Part shown: piece by piece, positions 53,305 to 62,489 of the stretch | Numbering within the stretch: position 1 is the stretch's first letter | Layout: each line of letters starts with the position of its first letter | Source of the DNA: Paralcaligenes sp. KSB-10 | Lineage (GTDB): Bacteria > Pseudomonadota > Gammaproteobacteria > Burkholderiales > Burkholderiaceae_B | DNA length: 64,000 nucleotides | Direction: 5' to 3' | NCBI RefSeq assembly: GCF_021266465.1 | Contig: NZ_CP089848.1 | Location: 4,340,001-4,404,000, forward strand | The notes under the pieces: generated by a model | Databases searched by the model: none | The model's input: only the letters and a program-made list of their open reading frames with translations | What the model was told of the DNA's origin: nothing | Translations under genes and position numbers: made by a program

Positions 53305-54375
53305 ATGCAAACAACGCCAATCAAGGGAAGAGGCAGCGTTTCGAACAAGGTTTCGCGTTTCGAGGCGCTTGAACGGGAGCCATTCGACGACGAGTGGGCG
53401 CCGGATGATCAAGACGCCGCGCCAAAGCCGGCCACGACGGTTTTTTTCGAAGAGGCCAGGTCGGTTATTTCCCGCAACCAGTCACCAGACCTGTATTTCG
53501 AGCAGTCCATCAACCCGTACCGAGGCTGTGAGCATGGTTGCGTGTACTGCTATGCGCGGCCCACGCATGCTTACCTGAATCATTCTCCCGGCCTGGATTT
53601 TGAAACGAAGCTGTATGCCAAGGACAACGCGGCCAGCGTGCTGCGCAAGGAGTTGTCGCATCCATCTTACGTACCCAGGCTTATCGCGCTGGGGGCCAAT
53701 ACCGATCCGTACCAGCCGATCGAACGGCGGCTGCGCATAACGGCTTCGATCCTGGCGGTTCTCGAAGAATTCAGCCATCCCGTTGCCATTACGACGAAAT
53801 CGGCGTCCGTGACGCAAGACATCGAGCTGCTTGCGCGCATGGCCGGCAAGAACCTGGTTCAAGTCTGCATCTCGGTGAGCTCGCTCGACCGGAACCTGGC
53901 CAGAACACTGGAGCCGCGCGCCAGCACTCCTGGGGCCCGCATGGACGCCATCCGGGCGCTTGACCAGGCGGGGATCCCTACGGGGGTGATCGTCGCCCCT
54001 GTCATCCCTGCGCTGAACGACTGCGACATGGAAAAGATCTTGTTCAGCGCTAAAGAGGCCGGCGCCACAGACGCCTGGTATGTGCTCCTGCGGCTGCCGC
54101 TGGAAATCTCCGAACTGTTTCGTGAATGGCTGGCCGCGCATCAGCCCTTGAAGGAAAAGCATGTCATGAATCTGATCAGGCAGATGCGGGGCGGCAAGGC
54201 GTACGACTCGGATTTTAAAACCCGAATGAGGGGCACAGGGGTCTTTGCCGATCTGCTCGAACAGCGTTTTCAAAAAGCGTGTGCGAAAGCGGGGCTGAAC
54301 CAGGGCCGAAAGCGCTTGAGCACCGAGTTCTTTCGTCGGCCGCCCGAACGCAAGGCCCAGCTAAACCTGTTCTGA
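53305..54375 (+). CDS. PA0069-family radical SAM protein
   Basis: The 356-residue protein has the radical SAM cluster motif C-x3-C-x2-C as Cys75, Cys79, Cys82 in RGCEHGCVYCYAR. Its overall layout follows the PA0069 family, distantly related to the spore photoproduct lyase family of DNA repair radical SAM enzymes. The C-terminal third after the barrel (KTRMRGTGVFADLLEQRF) is family-typical. It is predicted cytoplasmic. The LexA box 17 bases upstream ties it to DNA damage, supporting a repair role, although no biochemical function is established here. Confidence 0.92.
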   Translation: MQTTPIKGRGSVSNKVSRFEALEREPFDDEWAPDDQDAAPKPATTVFFEEARSVISRNQSPDLYFEQSINPYRGCEHGCVYCYARPTHAYLNHSPGLDFETKLYAKDNAASVLRKELSHPSYVPRLIALGANTDPYQPIERRLRITASILAVLEEFSHPVAITTKSASVTQDIELLARMAGKNLVQVCISVSSLDRNLARTLEPRASTPGARMDAIRALDQAGIPTGVIVAPVIPALNDCDMEKILFSAKEAGATDAWYVLLRLPLEISELFREWLAAHQPLKEKHVMNLIRQMRGGKAYDSDFKTRMRGTGVFADLLEQRFQKACAKAGLNQGRKRLSTEFFRRPPERKAQLNLF

Positions 54376-54404
54376 AAAATGTGCCCGATCCATTACTGCC
54401 TGGG

Positions 54405-55223
54405 CTAGCGAAATAATGAATTGAGTTCCGCGCCCGGCGCGGCGTCGGCAAATCCGTCGAAGCGGCCTTGTTCCGCTATGGCGCGGGCGGCGCGTGTAAA
54501 CCCGCCCCAGGCCGACCGCGCAAGCGCGCCGCCAACGCTGACGCGCCGCACACCGAGTTCGGCAATGTCCTTCAGGGTGAGTTCACTGGCCGATCCGACG
54601 AGCAGATTGAACGGCTTGGGCGCAACGGCGGCGACCAGGGCGGCGATCTGCTCTCGCGTGCGTATGCCTGGCGCATAAAGGCAGTCCGCGCCGGCCTCCG
54701 CATAGGCCTGGAGCCTGGCGATTGTGTCGTCGAGGTCCGGCCGTCCCGCGAAGAAGTTCTCGGCCCGCCCCACCAACAGGGTATCCCCGCCCGCCTCGTC
54801 GATGGCGCTGCGCGCCGCCTTGATCCTGGCGACCGCGACGTCGATGTCATAAAGCGGCTTGGCCGGGTCGCCTGTCGAGTCTTCGATCGATAGCCCCGCC
54901 ACACCGGTCTCGATTGCCAGCCGCACGCTTTGCGCCACACCTTGCGCATCGGAGGCGAAGCCGCTTTCAAAGTCCGCATTCACCGGCAGATCGGTTGCCG
55001 CAACCATGTCCCGCAAATGGGAAAGAACGATCTCGCGCGAGAGTGCGCCATCGGAATGGCCCTGCGACCAGGCAAAGCCCGAGCTTGTCGTGGCCAGTGC
55101 CTTGAAGCCCAGCCCCTGCAGGTAGCGTGCGCTGCCGGCATCCCAGGGATTGGGCAGCACAAAGCAGCCTCGTTCATGAAGGGAGCGAAAGGCGGCGCGT
55201 TTTTCAGCGATGGTACGGGTCAT
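54405..55223 (-). CDS. Isocitrate lyase/phosphoenolpyruvate mutase family protein
   Basis: This 272-residue TIM-barrel protein belongs to the ICL/PEP mutase superfamily. Marks are LPNPWDAGSARYL, ATTSSGFAWSQG and the metal-binding VNADFESGFA; the SIEDSTG strand follows. The flexible gating loop lacks the isocitrate lyase KKCGH motif, so activity is more likely of the oxaloacetate hydrolase, 2-methylisocitrate lyase-like or PEP mutase type. The substrate is unknown. It is convergent with the radical SAM gene and lies upstream of no obvious partner. Confidence 0.9.
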   Translation of the reverse strand: MTRTIAEKRAAFRSLHERGCFVLPNPWDAGSARYLQGLGFKALATTSSGFAWSQGHSDGALSREIVLSHLRDMVAATDLPVNADFESGFASDAQGVAQSVRLAIETGVAGLSIEDSTGDPAKPLYDIDVAVARIKAARSAIDEAGGDTLLVGRAENFFAGRPDLDDTIARLQAYAEAGADCLYAPGIRTREQIAALVAAVAPKPFNLLVGSASELTLKDIAELGVRRVSVGGALARSAWGGFTRAARAIAEQGRFDGFADAAPGAELNSLFR

Positions 55224-55267
55224 GGGGCCCTCCTCTGTTCGGTGGTGGGGGTTGGGAAACAGAACCT

Positions 55268-55783
55268 TCAGGCGGCTTTTTCCCGCCTCGGAAGTTTCCA
55301 GTCAGGCCGGACGAAATGGCAGGTGTAGCCGTTCGGATAGCGCTCCAGGTAATCCTGGTGCTCTGGTTCGGCTGTCCAGAAGGCGCCGGCCGGCACTACT
55401 TCGGTCACCACCTTGCCAGGCCAAAGCCCCGAGGCATCGACATCGGCAATCGTATCTTCTGCAACATGCTTCTGCTCGTCGCTGGAGTAGAAAATGGCCG
55501 AGCGATAACTGGTTCCGGTGTCGTTGCCCTGGCGGTTGCGTGTGCTTGGATCATGAATCTGGAAGAAAAACTCCAGAAGGCGGCGATAGCTGATCGTCTT
55601 GGGATCAAAGATTATTTCGATCGCTTCGGCGTGAGTTCCGTGGTTGCGGTAGGTCGCGTTGGCGACGTCACCGCCTGTATAGCCCACCTGTGTGGAAATT
55701 ACCCCCGGATAGCGGCGCAGCAGATCCTGCATGCCCCAGAAGCAGCCGCCGGCAAGAATGGCGCGTTCGGTCGTTGTAGTCAT
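55268..55783 (-). CDS. msrA: Peptide methionine-(S)-S-oxide reductase MsrA
   Basis: The 171-residue enzyme has the MsrA catalytic motif GCFWG (Cys14) after [12 protein letters not shown], the [19 protein letters not shown] region (key H, YL) and GYTCHFVRP are present. It reduces methionine-S-sulfoxide in proteins, using thioredoxin. No MsrB domain is fused. A signal peptide is absent, so it acts in the cytoplasm. The start at 55783 is followed by the TTT-rich family N-terminus ([10 protein letters not shown]). Confidence 0.97.
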   Translation of the reverse strand: MTTTTERAILAGGCFWGMQDLLRRYPGVISTQVGYTGGDVANATYRNHGTHAEAIEIIFDPKTISYRRLLEFFFQIHDPSTRNRQGNDTGTSYRSAIFYSSDEQKHVAEDTIADVDASGLWPGKVVTEVVPAGAFWTAEPEHQDYLERYPNGYTCHFVRPDWKLPRREKAA

Positions 55784-55925
55784 GGTCGGTACTCCTGTTC
55801 GGGCGAGGCAAGAAGCGGCCTCCGGGCCGTGGCAATATATGAGTGCGTCAGCCTCCTCTCAGGGAGGCACGGCATGTTCATATGATATACCCGTACACTG
55901 GTGCGCCGCAGCCTGCGTGTTTCTA

Positions 55926-56849
55926 TCAAAAAAGCAACTGAATGCCTTTCCATATTTTCGTATCCACCAGTTCCTTTAGCAGCTTGCGGCACAGCTCTAT
56001 CACGGTTGTCGTCGCCGGCGAAACGGGCAGGGTATCGCTGGTGCACAGGCACATTTCCCTACTTAAGCCAATTCCGATTCTATGCATGGCCACTTCCTTG
56101 CGTTGTATTTCTTCATGCCCCGCCGCATAGGTTAGAACCGTGGCCGCCAGGCCCGCCTTCACGGCAGGGATCAGGATGGCCGAAGTGCTCGCCTCGCCAT
56201 ATAGGTTATAGGTGAGATGGGCCTGTAGAAATGCATTCTCGACTTTTGAGCGCACCGTGTTGGGCAGACTGGGCATAATAAGAGGAAGGGAAACGATTTT
56301 TTCCAGCGGAACCTCGCCCCGGGGCAATTGAACGCCAGGATGCGTCATCAGGTAAAGCTCTTCCCGCAAAACTGGGATGAATGCCATGTCTTTTGATTTT
56401 TGCGGATCGGGCACCAAGGAAAAATCCACCCGCCCATGAGTGACCAGGGATGTGAGGTCTGCACTGGGCACATCGACAATTTCCAGCACAATCGAGGGAT
56501 ACCGTTCCCTGACCATTTTCATCAGCCTCAGCGCCAATATTCTGGCTGTGCTCGATGGCATGCCGACCGATACATTACCCGTTATCGCACCTTCCTTCTT
56601 CGATAGAAGCGTGCGTGTGTTGTCGACTTGGCGCAGTATGGTTTTGGCATGCCGGTACAGCAGTTCGCCTTCACTGGTGGAGAATATGCCTCGCGGACTA
56701 CGGTTCAGGAGCTTTATACCGAGCTCTTGTTCCAGCAGGGTTACTTGCTGGCTTAACGCAGGTTGCGCTATGTGCAGCGATTCCGCAGCCCGTGTCATGT
56801 TTTGCGCTTCAACGATCTTTACGAAATATTTTAATTGCCGCAGATTCAT
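55926..56849 (-). CDS. LysR-family regulator, Nac/Cbl-like
   Basis: The 307-residue LysR has an HTH typical of the Nac group: MNLRQLKYFVKIVEAQNMTRAAESLHIAQPALSQQ in residues 1-35 (short: TRAAESLHIAQPALSQQ). An effector domain follows from about residue 90 (GNVSVGMPSS), and the DLTSLVTHGRVDFSLV block is typical of this group. It is divergent from the CoA-transferase-TRAP operon across 248 bases. That gap contains ATA-N9-TAT at 57002-57016, which fits the Nac site pattern. It is the likely activator of that operon. Confidence 0.93.
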   Translation of the reverse strand: MNLRQLKYFVKIVEAQNMTRAAESLHIAQPALSQQVTLLEQELGIKLLNRSPRGIFSTSEGELLYRHAKTILRQVDNTRTLLSKKEGAITGNVSVGMPSSTARILALRLMKMVRERYPSIVLEIVDVPSADLTSLVTHGRVDFSLVPDPQKSKDMAFIPVLREELYLMTHPGVQLPRGEVPLEKIVSLPLIMPSLPNTVRSKVENAFLQAHLTYNLYGEASTSAILIPAVKAGLAATVLTYAAGHEEIQRKEVAMHRIGIGLSREMCLCTSDTLPVSPATTTVIELCRKLLKELVDTKIWKGIQLLF

Positions 56850-57001
56850 ATCTCATCGCATTCAAAAATCGTTCGCCGGAAAAAACGACATGGTTCGCTT
56901 TTCTGGCCAGCTTGATGCCGCCCGCCGCGGAGCATCGTCTTGCTGTCAATCCTTCGAGATCCATGCATACCGTTCCACTATTGCTGTTATCCAACCTTAT
57001 C

Positions 57002-57016
57002 ATAAGATTTTCTTAT
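57002..57016. promoter_or_regulatory. Nac-type LysR site (ATA-N9-TAT) upstream of CoA-transferase gene
   Basis: ATAAG-ATTTT-CTTAT is a perfect 5-base dyad that also satisfies the ATA-N9-TAT consensus described for Nac-like LysR regulators. It lies 82 bases before the GTG of the CoA-transferase gene and 153 bases from the divergent LysR start, a usual place for the activation site. Confidence 0.55.
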
Positions 57017-57097
57017 TGAAAGGTCATTAAATACTATTTCATTCTTCCGAACCTATTGCCTAGAATCCAAATCATTCAAAGAAAAGGAGACTGGCCG

Positions 57098-58297
57098 GTG
57101 AATTTGCCGCTAGCGGGTATGAAAGTACTGGATCTGACGCGTGCTTTGTCAGGTCCGTTCTGCACAATGATACTGGCTGATCTGGGTGCCGAGGTCATCA
57201 AGGTGGAGCCTGTGCCGAACGGCGATATGATTCGCCAGTGGGGGCCTTTCGATGGCGATATAAGTGTTTATTATCTTAGTGCGAATCGCAACAAGAAAGG
57301 CATGGGGGTCGACTTCCGCCATGCCGAAGGCCTGGCCCTGATCCAGGAGCTGGCCGTCAAGTCCGACATCGTGGTTGAAAACTTCAAGGTCGGTACGACC
57401 GGCAAAATGGGCTTGGGCTACGAACAACTGGCCGCCCGGCGTCCAGATCTGATATACGCCTCCATTTCGGGTTTCGGCAGCCAGGGTCCGGCCAAAGACT
57501 GGGCGGGTTTCGATCAGATCGCGCAAGGATATTCCGGTTTCATGAGCCTGACCGGCACGCCGGAATCGGGCCCCACGCGTGTCGGTACGGCCATTGGCGA
57601 TCTGACCGCGGGGATGTGGGTGGCCATGGGTGTGCTCGCGGCCTGTGTCGAACGTCAACGAAGTGGCCTGGGGCAGCATGTGGAAACGTCATTGCTGGCC
57701 GGCCTGGTTGGCTTGTTAAGCGTTCAAGGGCAGCGGTATCTAAGCCTGGGCGAGGTTCCCCAGCCTTGCGGCAATGTACATCCGGTCATTGCGCCCTACG
57801 GCACATTCGATACCGCCGATGGCCCCCTGAATTTGGCCCCCGCTACGCAGGATATGTGGGTTCGCCTGTGTGAAATACTGGAAACACCTGAATTGACCGC
57901 GGATCCCCGGTTCAAGACAAATGCCGATCGCATGCAAAACCGGATGAAGCTCAAGGAATTGCTGGAAGCCAGCCTGGGCAAGAAATCACGCATGCAGTGG
58001 ACGTCCATCATGATCGAAGCGGGCATTCCCGCCGGCCCCATCAATACACTCGAAGATATTTTCAACGATGCGCAGCTAAAGGCCAATCGTCTGGTCGAGA
58101 CGGTCGACCATCCCGTGCTGGGCACGCTCAAACAAGTGGGCTTGCCCATTTCCATGACCAGCATGCCCAATGGATCGGTGCGATCCGCTCCACCCCTGCT
58201 TGGGCAGCACACGGTGCAAGTGCTGACTGATTACGGTGTTGCCCAAAGCGAGATCGATGGATTGCTGGCAAGAAAAGTGGTGTATCAACACAACTAA
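57098..58297 (+). CDS. Class III (CaiB/BaiF) CoA-transferase
   Basis: The 399-residue protein starts at GTG (57098), with AAGGAG 8 bases upstream. It has the family start NLPLAGMKVLDLTRALSGPFCTMILADLGAEV (short: VLDLTRALSGPFC), the NRNKKGMGVDFR block and the catalytic Asp in AIGDLTAGMWVAMG (about residue 170). It activates a carboxylate by CoA transfer. It is followed by a complete TRAP transporter and an enoyl-CoA hydratase-family gene, so the carboxylate imported by the TRAP system is the likely acceptor. Confidence 0.93.
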   Translation: MNLPLAGMKVLDLTRALSGPFCTMILADLGAEVIKVEPVPNGDMIRQWGPFDGDISVYYLSANRNKKGMGVDFRHAEGLALIQELAVKSDIVVENFKVGTTGKMGLGYEQLAARRPDLIYASISGFGSQGPAKDWAGFDQIAQGYSGFMSLTGTPESGPTRVGTAIGDLTAGMWVAMGVLAACVERQRSGLGQHVETSLLAGLVGLLSVQGQRYLSLGEVPQPCGNVHPVIAPYGTFDTADGPLNLAPATQDMWVRLCEILETPELTADPRFKTNADRMQNRMKLKELLEASLGKKSRMQWTSIMIEAGIPAGPINTLEDIFNDAQLKANRLVETVDHPVLGTLKQVGLPISMTSMPNGSVRSAPPLLGQHTVQVLTDYGVAQSEIDGLLARKVVYQHN

Positions 58298-58386
58298 GCG
58301 GCTAAATCGGGTATGCGCGGAAAAAATCAGGCGGCAGGGTAGAACAATGATTTATTAAAACCCTTTAATCACAGCAGGAGACAACG

Positions 58387-59373
58387 ATGAAACTGAATAA
58401 ATTATTACTATTGGCTGCCATGGTGCTGAGCGTTCCCACCTTGCATGCTGAAACCTTGAAGCTCACGCATCAATGGCCGCAAGGCGACAGCCGCGACAGC
58501 GGAGCGCGGTTATTCGCGCAGGAAGTCGCCAAGCACGATCCTTCGTTCAAAATCCGGATTTATCCCGGAGCTTCGCTGATCAGCAACCCGATCAAGCAAA
58601 TAGACGCGCTGGCCGACGGTTCCATTGACCTGTCTGTTTTTCCCTTGGTCTATGGGGTTGGCAAGGCGCCTGAGTTTTCCATCACGATTTTACCGGGAGT
58701 CATGAGCAGCGTAGCCGATGCAATGCGTTTCAAGAACACCGATTACGAAAAGCTTTTGCAGGCTGTTGCCGAAAAGCAGGGGTTTCACATATTGACCTGG
58801 TGGTGGATGGAGGGCGGCATCGCCAATCGTGTGCGGCCTATTACCACGCCTGACTCGGTCAAGGGACTCAAGTTCAGGGGAGCCGACAGAACTATTGATG
58901 CCATGCTGAAAAATGCTGGAGCCTCGGTATTCTCCATGCCATCCACCGAGCTGTATAACGCCCTGCAAACCGGGGTTCTCGACGGTTTGATGACATCCTA
59001 CGATACTTTTATAAGCATGCGTCTTTATGAGCAGACCAAGTACGCCACGTTAGGCGGGAAATACACCATGTTTGTCGTGTTCGAGCCTTTGGTGATATCG
59101 ACCAAAGCCTGGAACAAGCTCACGCCGGCACAAAAAAAGATATTTAACGATGCCGCCGATGCAACGCAGGCCAGCTTTAATGCCGACCAGGAAAAAATCA
59201 AGGCGGAAGTTGTGAAGAAATTCGAAGCGGCCCACGTAAAAGTACAGGCCATGACCGAAGCCGAAAACAAAAGCTGGGTAACACTGGCGAAGAAGACCGC
59301 CTGGCCCGAGTATGCCCGCACCAGCCCGGAAGCCAAGAAATTGCTCGATACGGTAGAAAAGCTGAGCCAATAA
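58387..59373 (+). CDS. TRAP transporter substrate-binding protein (DctP family)
   Basis: The 328-residue receptor has a Sec signal peptide (MKLNKLLLLAAMVLSVPTLHA) and the DctP fold: LKLTHQWPQGDSRDSGARLFAQEV, YPGASL, and LKFRGADRTIDAMLKNAGASVFSMPSTELYNALQTGVLDG (short: FSMPSTELYNALQTGVLDG), which forms the ligand pocket and hinge. The conserved arginine that binds carboxylates lies in LKFRGADR (Arg near residue 161). An AGGAGA site precedes the ATG. It feeds the DctQM permease encoded next. Confidence 0.94.
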   Translation: MKLNKLLLLAAMVLSVPTLHAETLKLTHQWPQGDSRDSGARLFAQEVAKHDPSFKIRIYPGASLISNPIKQIDALADGSIDLSVFPLVYGVGKAPEFSITILPGVMSSVADAMRFKNTDYEKLLQAVAEKQGFHILTWWWMEGGIANRVRPITTPDSVKGLKFRGADRTIDAMLKNAGASVFSMPSTELYNALQTGVLDGLMTSYDTFISMRLYEQTKYATLGGKYTMFVVFEPLVISTKAWNKLTPAQKKIFNDAADATQASFNADQEKIKAEVVKKFEAAHVKVQAMTEAENKSWVTLAKKTAWPEYARTSPEAKKLLDTVEKLSQ

Positions 59374-59418
59374 TTTCTATCATCTCCTTTTTGGCAACGG
59401 ACCTTGGAGGCATGGACG

Positions 59419-59928
59419 ATGCATTATCTTGACCGATGGGTTGGCAGGGCAGGTGTGTTCCTGGCCGCCTTGTCCGCCGTTTTATTATTGTCCGCCACGG
59501 TCATCATTACCTGGATGGTGTTCAAGCGCAGCATCGGCCTGCAGAACTCCTGGGAACTGGAAACCGCTATCGAGCTGATGATCGCGGCAATTTTCCTGGG
59601 TTCTCCGTATACGCTGGCCACGGGAGGGCACGTAAAAATGGATTTGCTTGAGTCCATCGTGCCGGGTCGAATACAACGCAAGCTGTCGCTGCTTGCCAAG
59701 CTGGCTGGCTGCGCCATTTGTGTTTATCTCGGTTGGGAGGGTCTGGGCATGGCCGTGCACGCGTTTGCCACCGGAGAACGCACGCTGGGCGTATGGCGGG
59801 CCCTGGTATGGCCGAAATATGCCACCATCCCTGTCGGAATGTTTCTGACTGCCTTGCAATATCTGGTTGAAATCAGAAAAGATCATGCAGTCAATGCGGA
59901 CAAAAACAATCAAAGGAGTGAGGCATGA
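59419..59928 (+). CDS. TRAP transporter small permease (DctQ family)
   Basis: The 169-residue protein has four predicted membrane segments with the DctQ-type N-terminus and the central WELETAIELMIAAIFLGSPYTLATGGHVKMDL (short: ELMIAAIFLGSPYTLATGGHV). It associates with the large permease. The frame opens at a TTG (59404), but the ATG at 59419 has GGAGG at the right distance. The stop overlaps the DctM start as ATGA. Confidence 0.92.
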   Translation: MHYLDRWVGRAGVFLAALSAVLLLSATVIITWMVFKRSIGLQNSWELETAIELMIAAIFLGSPYTLATGGHVKMDLLESIVPGRIQRKLSLLAKLAGCAICVYLGWEGLGMAVHAFATGERTLGVWRALVWPKYATIPVGMFLTALQYLVEIRKDHAVNADKNNQRSEA

Positions 59929-61247
59929 CCGAGCTGCAAATAGGCGGATTATTGCTGATCGCCACCTTTGTCGTTTTATTTTCAGGGATTCCTATCTCGT
60001 TCGGATTGGTGCTGGTGTCAATTGGCTTCCTGTATGCGTTTGGCGATGGCCATGCGCTGGCATCGATCCCCAACACTTTCGTGGGTGAGCTTTCCAATTT
60101 TGCGCTGCTGACCATTCCGCTGTTTGTGCTGTTGGGTTGCGCGATTGGCGCATCCAGGGCCGGCAAGGATTTGTACGATTCCCTGCATCGCTGGCTCTTC
60201 AAGATACCCGGCGGCCTGGTTATCGCCAATATCATCGGCTGCGGGCTTTTCGCCGCCATGTGCGGCTCCAGTCCGGCTACCGCTGCCGCGATCGGTAAAG
60301 TAGGGATTCCGGAAATGATTAAAAGGAATGTATCGCCGCGCCTGGCCACCGGGTCAATTGCCGCGGGCGGTACCTTGGGTATCCTGATTCCGCCTTCCTT
60401 GACGTTTATCGTCTATGGGATAGTCACGCATACCTCCATTGCCCGCCTGTTCCTGGCGGGTGTCATTCCCGGCGTGATGCTGGTTGTGTTGTTTGCCGTG
60501 TATGCCTGGATAAGCAGTATGCGGACTATTAAAAATGCCTCATCCGTGCATATCACCGAGCACTTCACGTTTAATGAAAAAATAAGCGGAATAGTCCGCA
60601 TTTCTCCTTTCCTGGCCATTATTATTGCCGTCACCGTATTCATGTACGGTGGCTTTGCCACGCCGTCCGAGGTGGCGGCGATTGCCGCGTTTCTCGCGCT
60701 GGCCATGGTGGCCATCGTCTACAAGACATACCGCATCAATGATGTGTGGCTGATCATGCGCGATGCGGTACGCGAATCATGCATGATTCTGATGATTGTC
60801 GCCGCCGCGGCTGTGTACGCATACATGATGTCGTATTTGTACATTACACAAAGCCTGGCCGAATGGATGTTCAGCTGGAACCTGAGCAATTGGGAATTGA
60901 TTCTGATCCTGAATATTTTCCTGCTGGTTGCCGGGTTTTTCCTGCCTGCCGTTTCGGTCATTCTGATGAGCATGCCGGTCATTCTGCCCGTTCTGGCACA
61001 TAGCCAGATAGATTTGATCTGGTTCGCCGTCGTGCTGACCATCAACCTGGAGGTCGGGCTGATTCATCCTCCCTTGGGCTTGAACCTGTTCGTTATTCGC
61101 GGCGTCGCTCCTAGCGTATCGCTGCGCGACATCATGCTGGGAGCGCTGCCGTTTGTCGCGATACTGTTATTGTTTATCGTGCTGCTGGCCGCGTTTCCCG
61201 GCATTGCCACCTGGCTGCCCGATACGTTAATGGGTGTGAGTACGTAG
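59925..61247 (+). CDS. TRAP transporter large permease (DctM family)
   Basis: The 440-residue integral membrane protein has about 12 hydrophobic segments and DctM marks. These are IPLFVLLGCAIGASRAG, GLFAAMCGSSPATAAAIGKVGIPEM and GTLGILIPPSLTFIVYGIVT, followed by the final LEVGLIHPPLGLNLFVIRG. It forms the Na+-coupled translocation channel with DctQ. It overlaps dctQ by 4 bases. The enoyl-CoA hydratase-family gene follows after 43 bases in the same operon. Confidence 0.95.
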   Translation: MTELQIGGLLLIATFVVLFSGIPISFGLVLVSIGFLYAFGDGHALASIPNTFVGELSNFALLTIPLFVLLGCAIGASRAGKDLYDSLHRWLFKIPGGLVIANIIGCGLFAAMCGSSPATAAAIGKVGIPEMIKRNVSPRLATGSIAAGGTLGILIPPSLTFIVYGIVTHTSIARLFLAGVIPGVMLVVLFAVYAWISSMRTIKNASSVHITEHFTFNEKISGIVRISPFLAIIIAVTVFMYGGFATPSEVAAIAAFLALAMVAIVYKTYRINDVWLIMRDAVRESCMILMIVAAAAVYAYMMSYLYITQSLAEWMFSWNLSNWELILILNIFLLVAGFFLPAVSVILMSMPVILPVLAHSQIDLIWFAVVLTINLEVGLIHPPLGLNLFVIRGVAPSVSLRDIMLGALPFVAILLLFIVLLAAFPGIATWLPDTLMGVST

Positions 61248-61290
61248 TTCCAGGTTTTATCACTCACCCTCTACAGAATACAGAGATACC

Positions 61291-62028
61291 ATGGAAGATC
61301 AGGCACCCGGATTAAGCATTCATCAAAGTGTGGCGACGATTACGCTGCGGCGGCCCAGGCAGCATAACCGGATCGCGCCCGACGACTGCACGGTCATCAG
61401 CAAACAGTTGTCGCAGATCGCCGCTGATCCGGGTGTTCGCCTGGTAGTCATTACGGGCACTGGAACCAAAACCTTTAGTTCCGGCTATACCTTGGACGCC
61501 ATACAAGATCAACTCGATAGCCGCTTCGAAGACATGCTTGATAGTCTCGAGCAGTTCCCACTGCCAACGATCTGCGCATTGAATGGCAGTGTTTATGGCG
61601 GCGGTACTGATCTGGCGCTGTGCTGCGACTTCCGGCTGGGCGTAAGGGGAAGCAAAATGCTGATGCCTGCATCGAGGATCGGTCTGCATTATTATCCGGG
61701 CGGCATCCGGCGCTATGTGGGCGTGCTGGGGCTGAGCACGGCAAAAAAATTGTTTATGACCGCACAAGCCATCGATGATATTGAAATGCTGCGCGTCGGT
61801 TTTTTAACAGAACTGGTCGATCCCTCCGGGCTCGACGCCGCAGTGCGAACTTATATTGAGTCTATTCTGGCCTGCGAACCCAACGTGCTGGCCACTATAA
61901 AAGCCGATGTAATGTCGACTGCGTATGGCTGTGCCGATCAAGACGTCTTGCGCGCCCATTACACCGCATCGCTGGCATCGCCCGAACTCCGTGCGCGCCT
62001 GGCCGTTATCAATGACAAGAAGCGGTAG
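61291..62028 (+). CDS. Enoyl-CoA hydratase/isomerase family protein
   Basis: The 245-residue crotonase-fold protein has the oxyanion-hole segments in TFSSGYTLDAI (about residues 62-72) and NGSVYGGGTDLALCCDFRLG (about residues 98-117; short: YGGGTDLALCCD). The two glutamates of classical hydratases are not seen. The first is Asp in GGGTDLA and the second is Ala in MPASRIGLHYYPGG. That pattern occurs in a subgroup with the LGLxY motif whose reaction is unclear, so I call only the family. It is the last gene of the CoA-transferase-TRAP operon. Confidence 0.9.
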   Translation: MEDQAPGLSIHQSVATITLRRPRQHNRIAPDDCTVISKQLSQIAADPGVRLVVITGTGTKTFSSGYTLDAIQDQLDSRFEDMLDSLEQFPLPTICALNGSVYGGGTDLALCCDFRLGVRGSKMLMPASRIGLHYYPGGIRRYVGVLGLSTAKKLFMTAQAIDDIEMLRVGFLTELVDPSGLDAAVRTYIESILACEPNVLATIKADVMSTAYGCADQDVLRAHYTASLASPELRARLAVINDKKR

Positions 62029-62192
62029 GGCGCCCGGGGTGGTCTGCGTTAGTCATAGCGATTATGGTAATCGCCGTGTCATCCATGCATCCTAGAACAG
62101 ACTTGAAAAAAATCCGAATGGTTCGCTGAATCCTGCGTTGGCTAGAGTGTTTACGGCATTCGATGGATTGGTAGCTTTGGTATATAAAGACG

Positions 62193-62392
62193 CCGTCTAT
62201 CGGGGCTTGGGGTCAGGTCCGGCACGGCGTGCTTGATCCGGATCTACCTCGTCCAGGCGGGCGTCGGGCCAAACTCGCTACGCCGCTGGCGCGGCTACGC
62301 TCAAACATGGCCCGCCGAAAGCCCCCGCCTTCCCTACGGTAGCATCCGGCGCACGCCTTACGCCGGCCCTGACCCCAAGCCCCGATAGACGG
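62193..62392. repeat. Intergenic hairpin element A
   Basis: A 25-base arm at 62193-62217 is exactly complementary to 62368-62392, and the match extends with one mismatch to about 31 bases. Inside are a GTCCAGGCGGGCGTCGGGCC stretch (62250-62269) and a CCCGCCGAAAGCCCCCGCC stretch (62311-62329), both found in element B in reverse. The 62029-62856 interval (828 bases) holds no supported gene. Open frames here are products of the repeat's symmetry and composition. Confidence 0.85.
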
Positions 62393-62489
62393 CTCGCGTA
62401 ATGGCATGCCTGGAATGAACTTGCCGGCCTCAGCGTATACCTCGATGCATGACCTCAATGCTTCTTCTCTATGCATTCCCGTAACGCAA

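Noticed and set aside
55851-55868. GCCTCC/GGAGGC hairpin between msrA and the LysR gene
   Set aside because: The stem is only 6 bp and no T-run follows on either strand, so a terminator call is not supported.
62058-62074. GCGATTA-TGG-TAATCGC hairpin after the crotonase-family gene
   Set aside because: A 7-bp stem in the right place for a terminator, but no T-rich tail follows; left unassigned.
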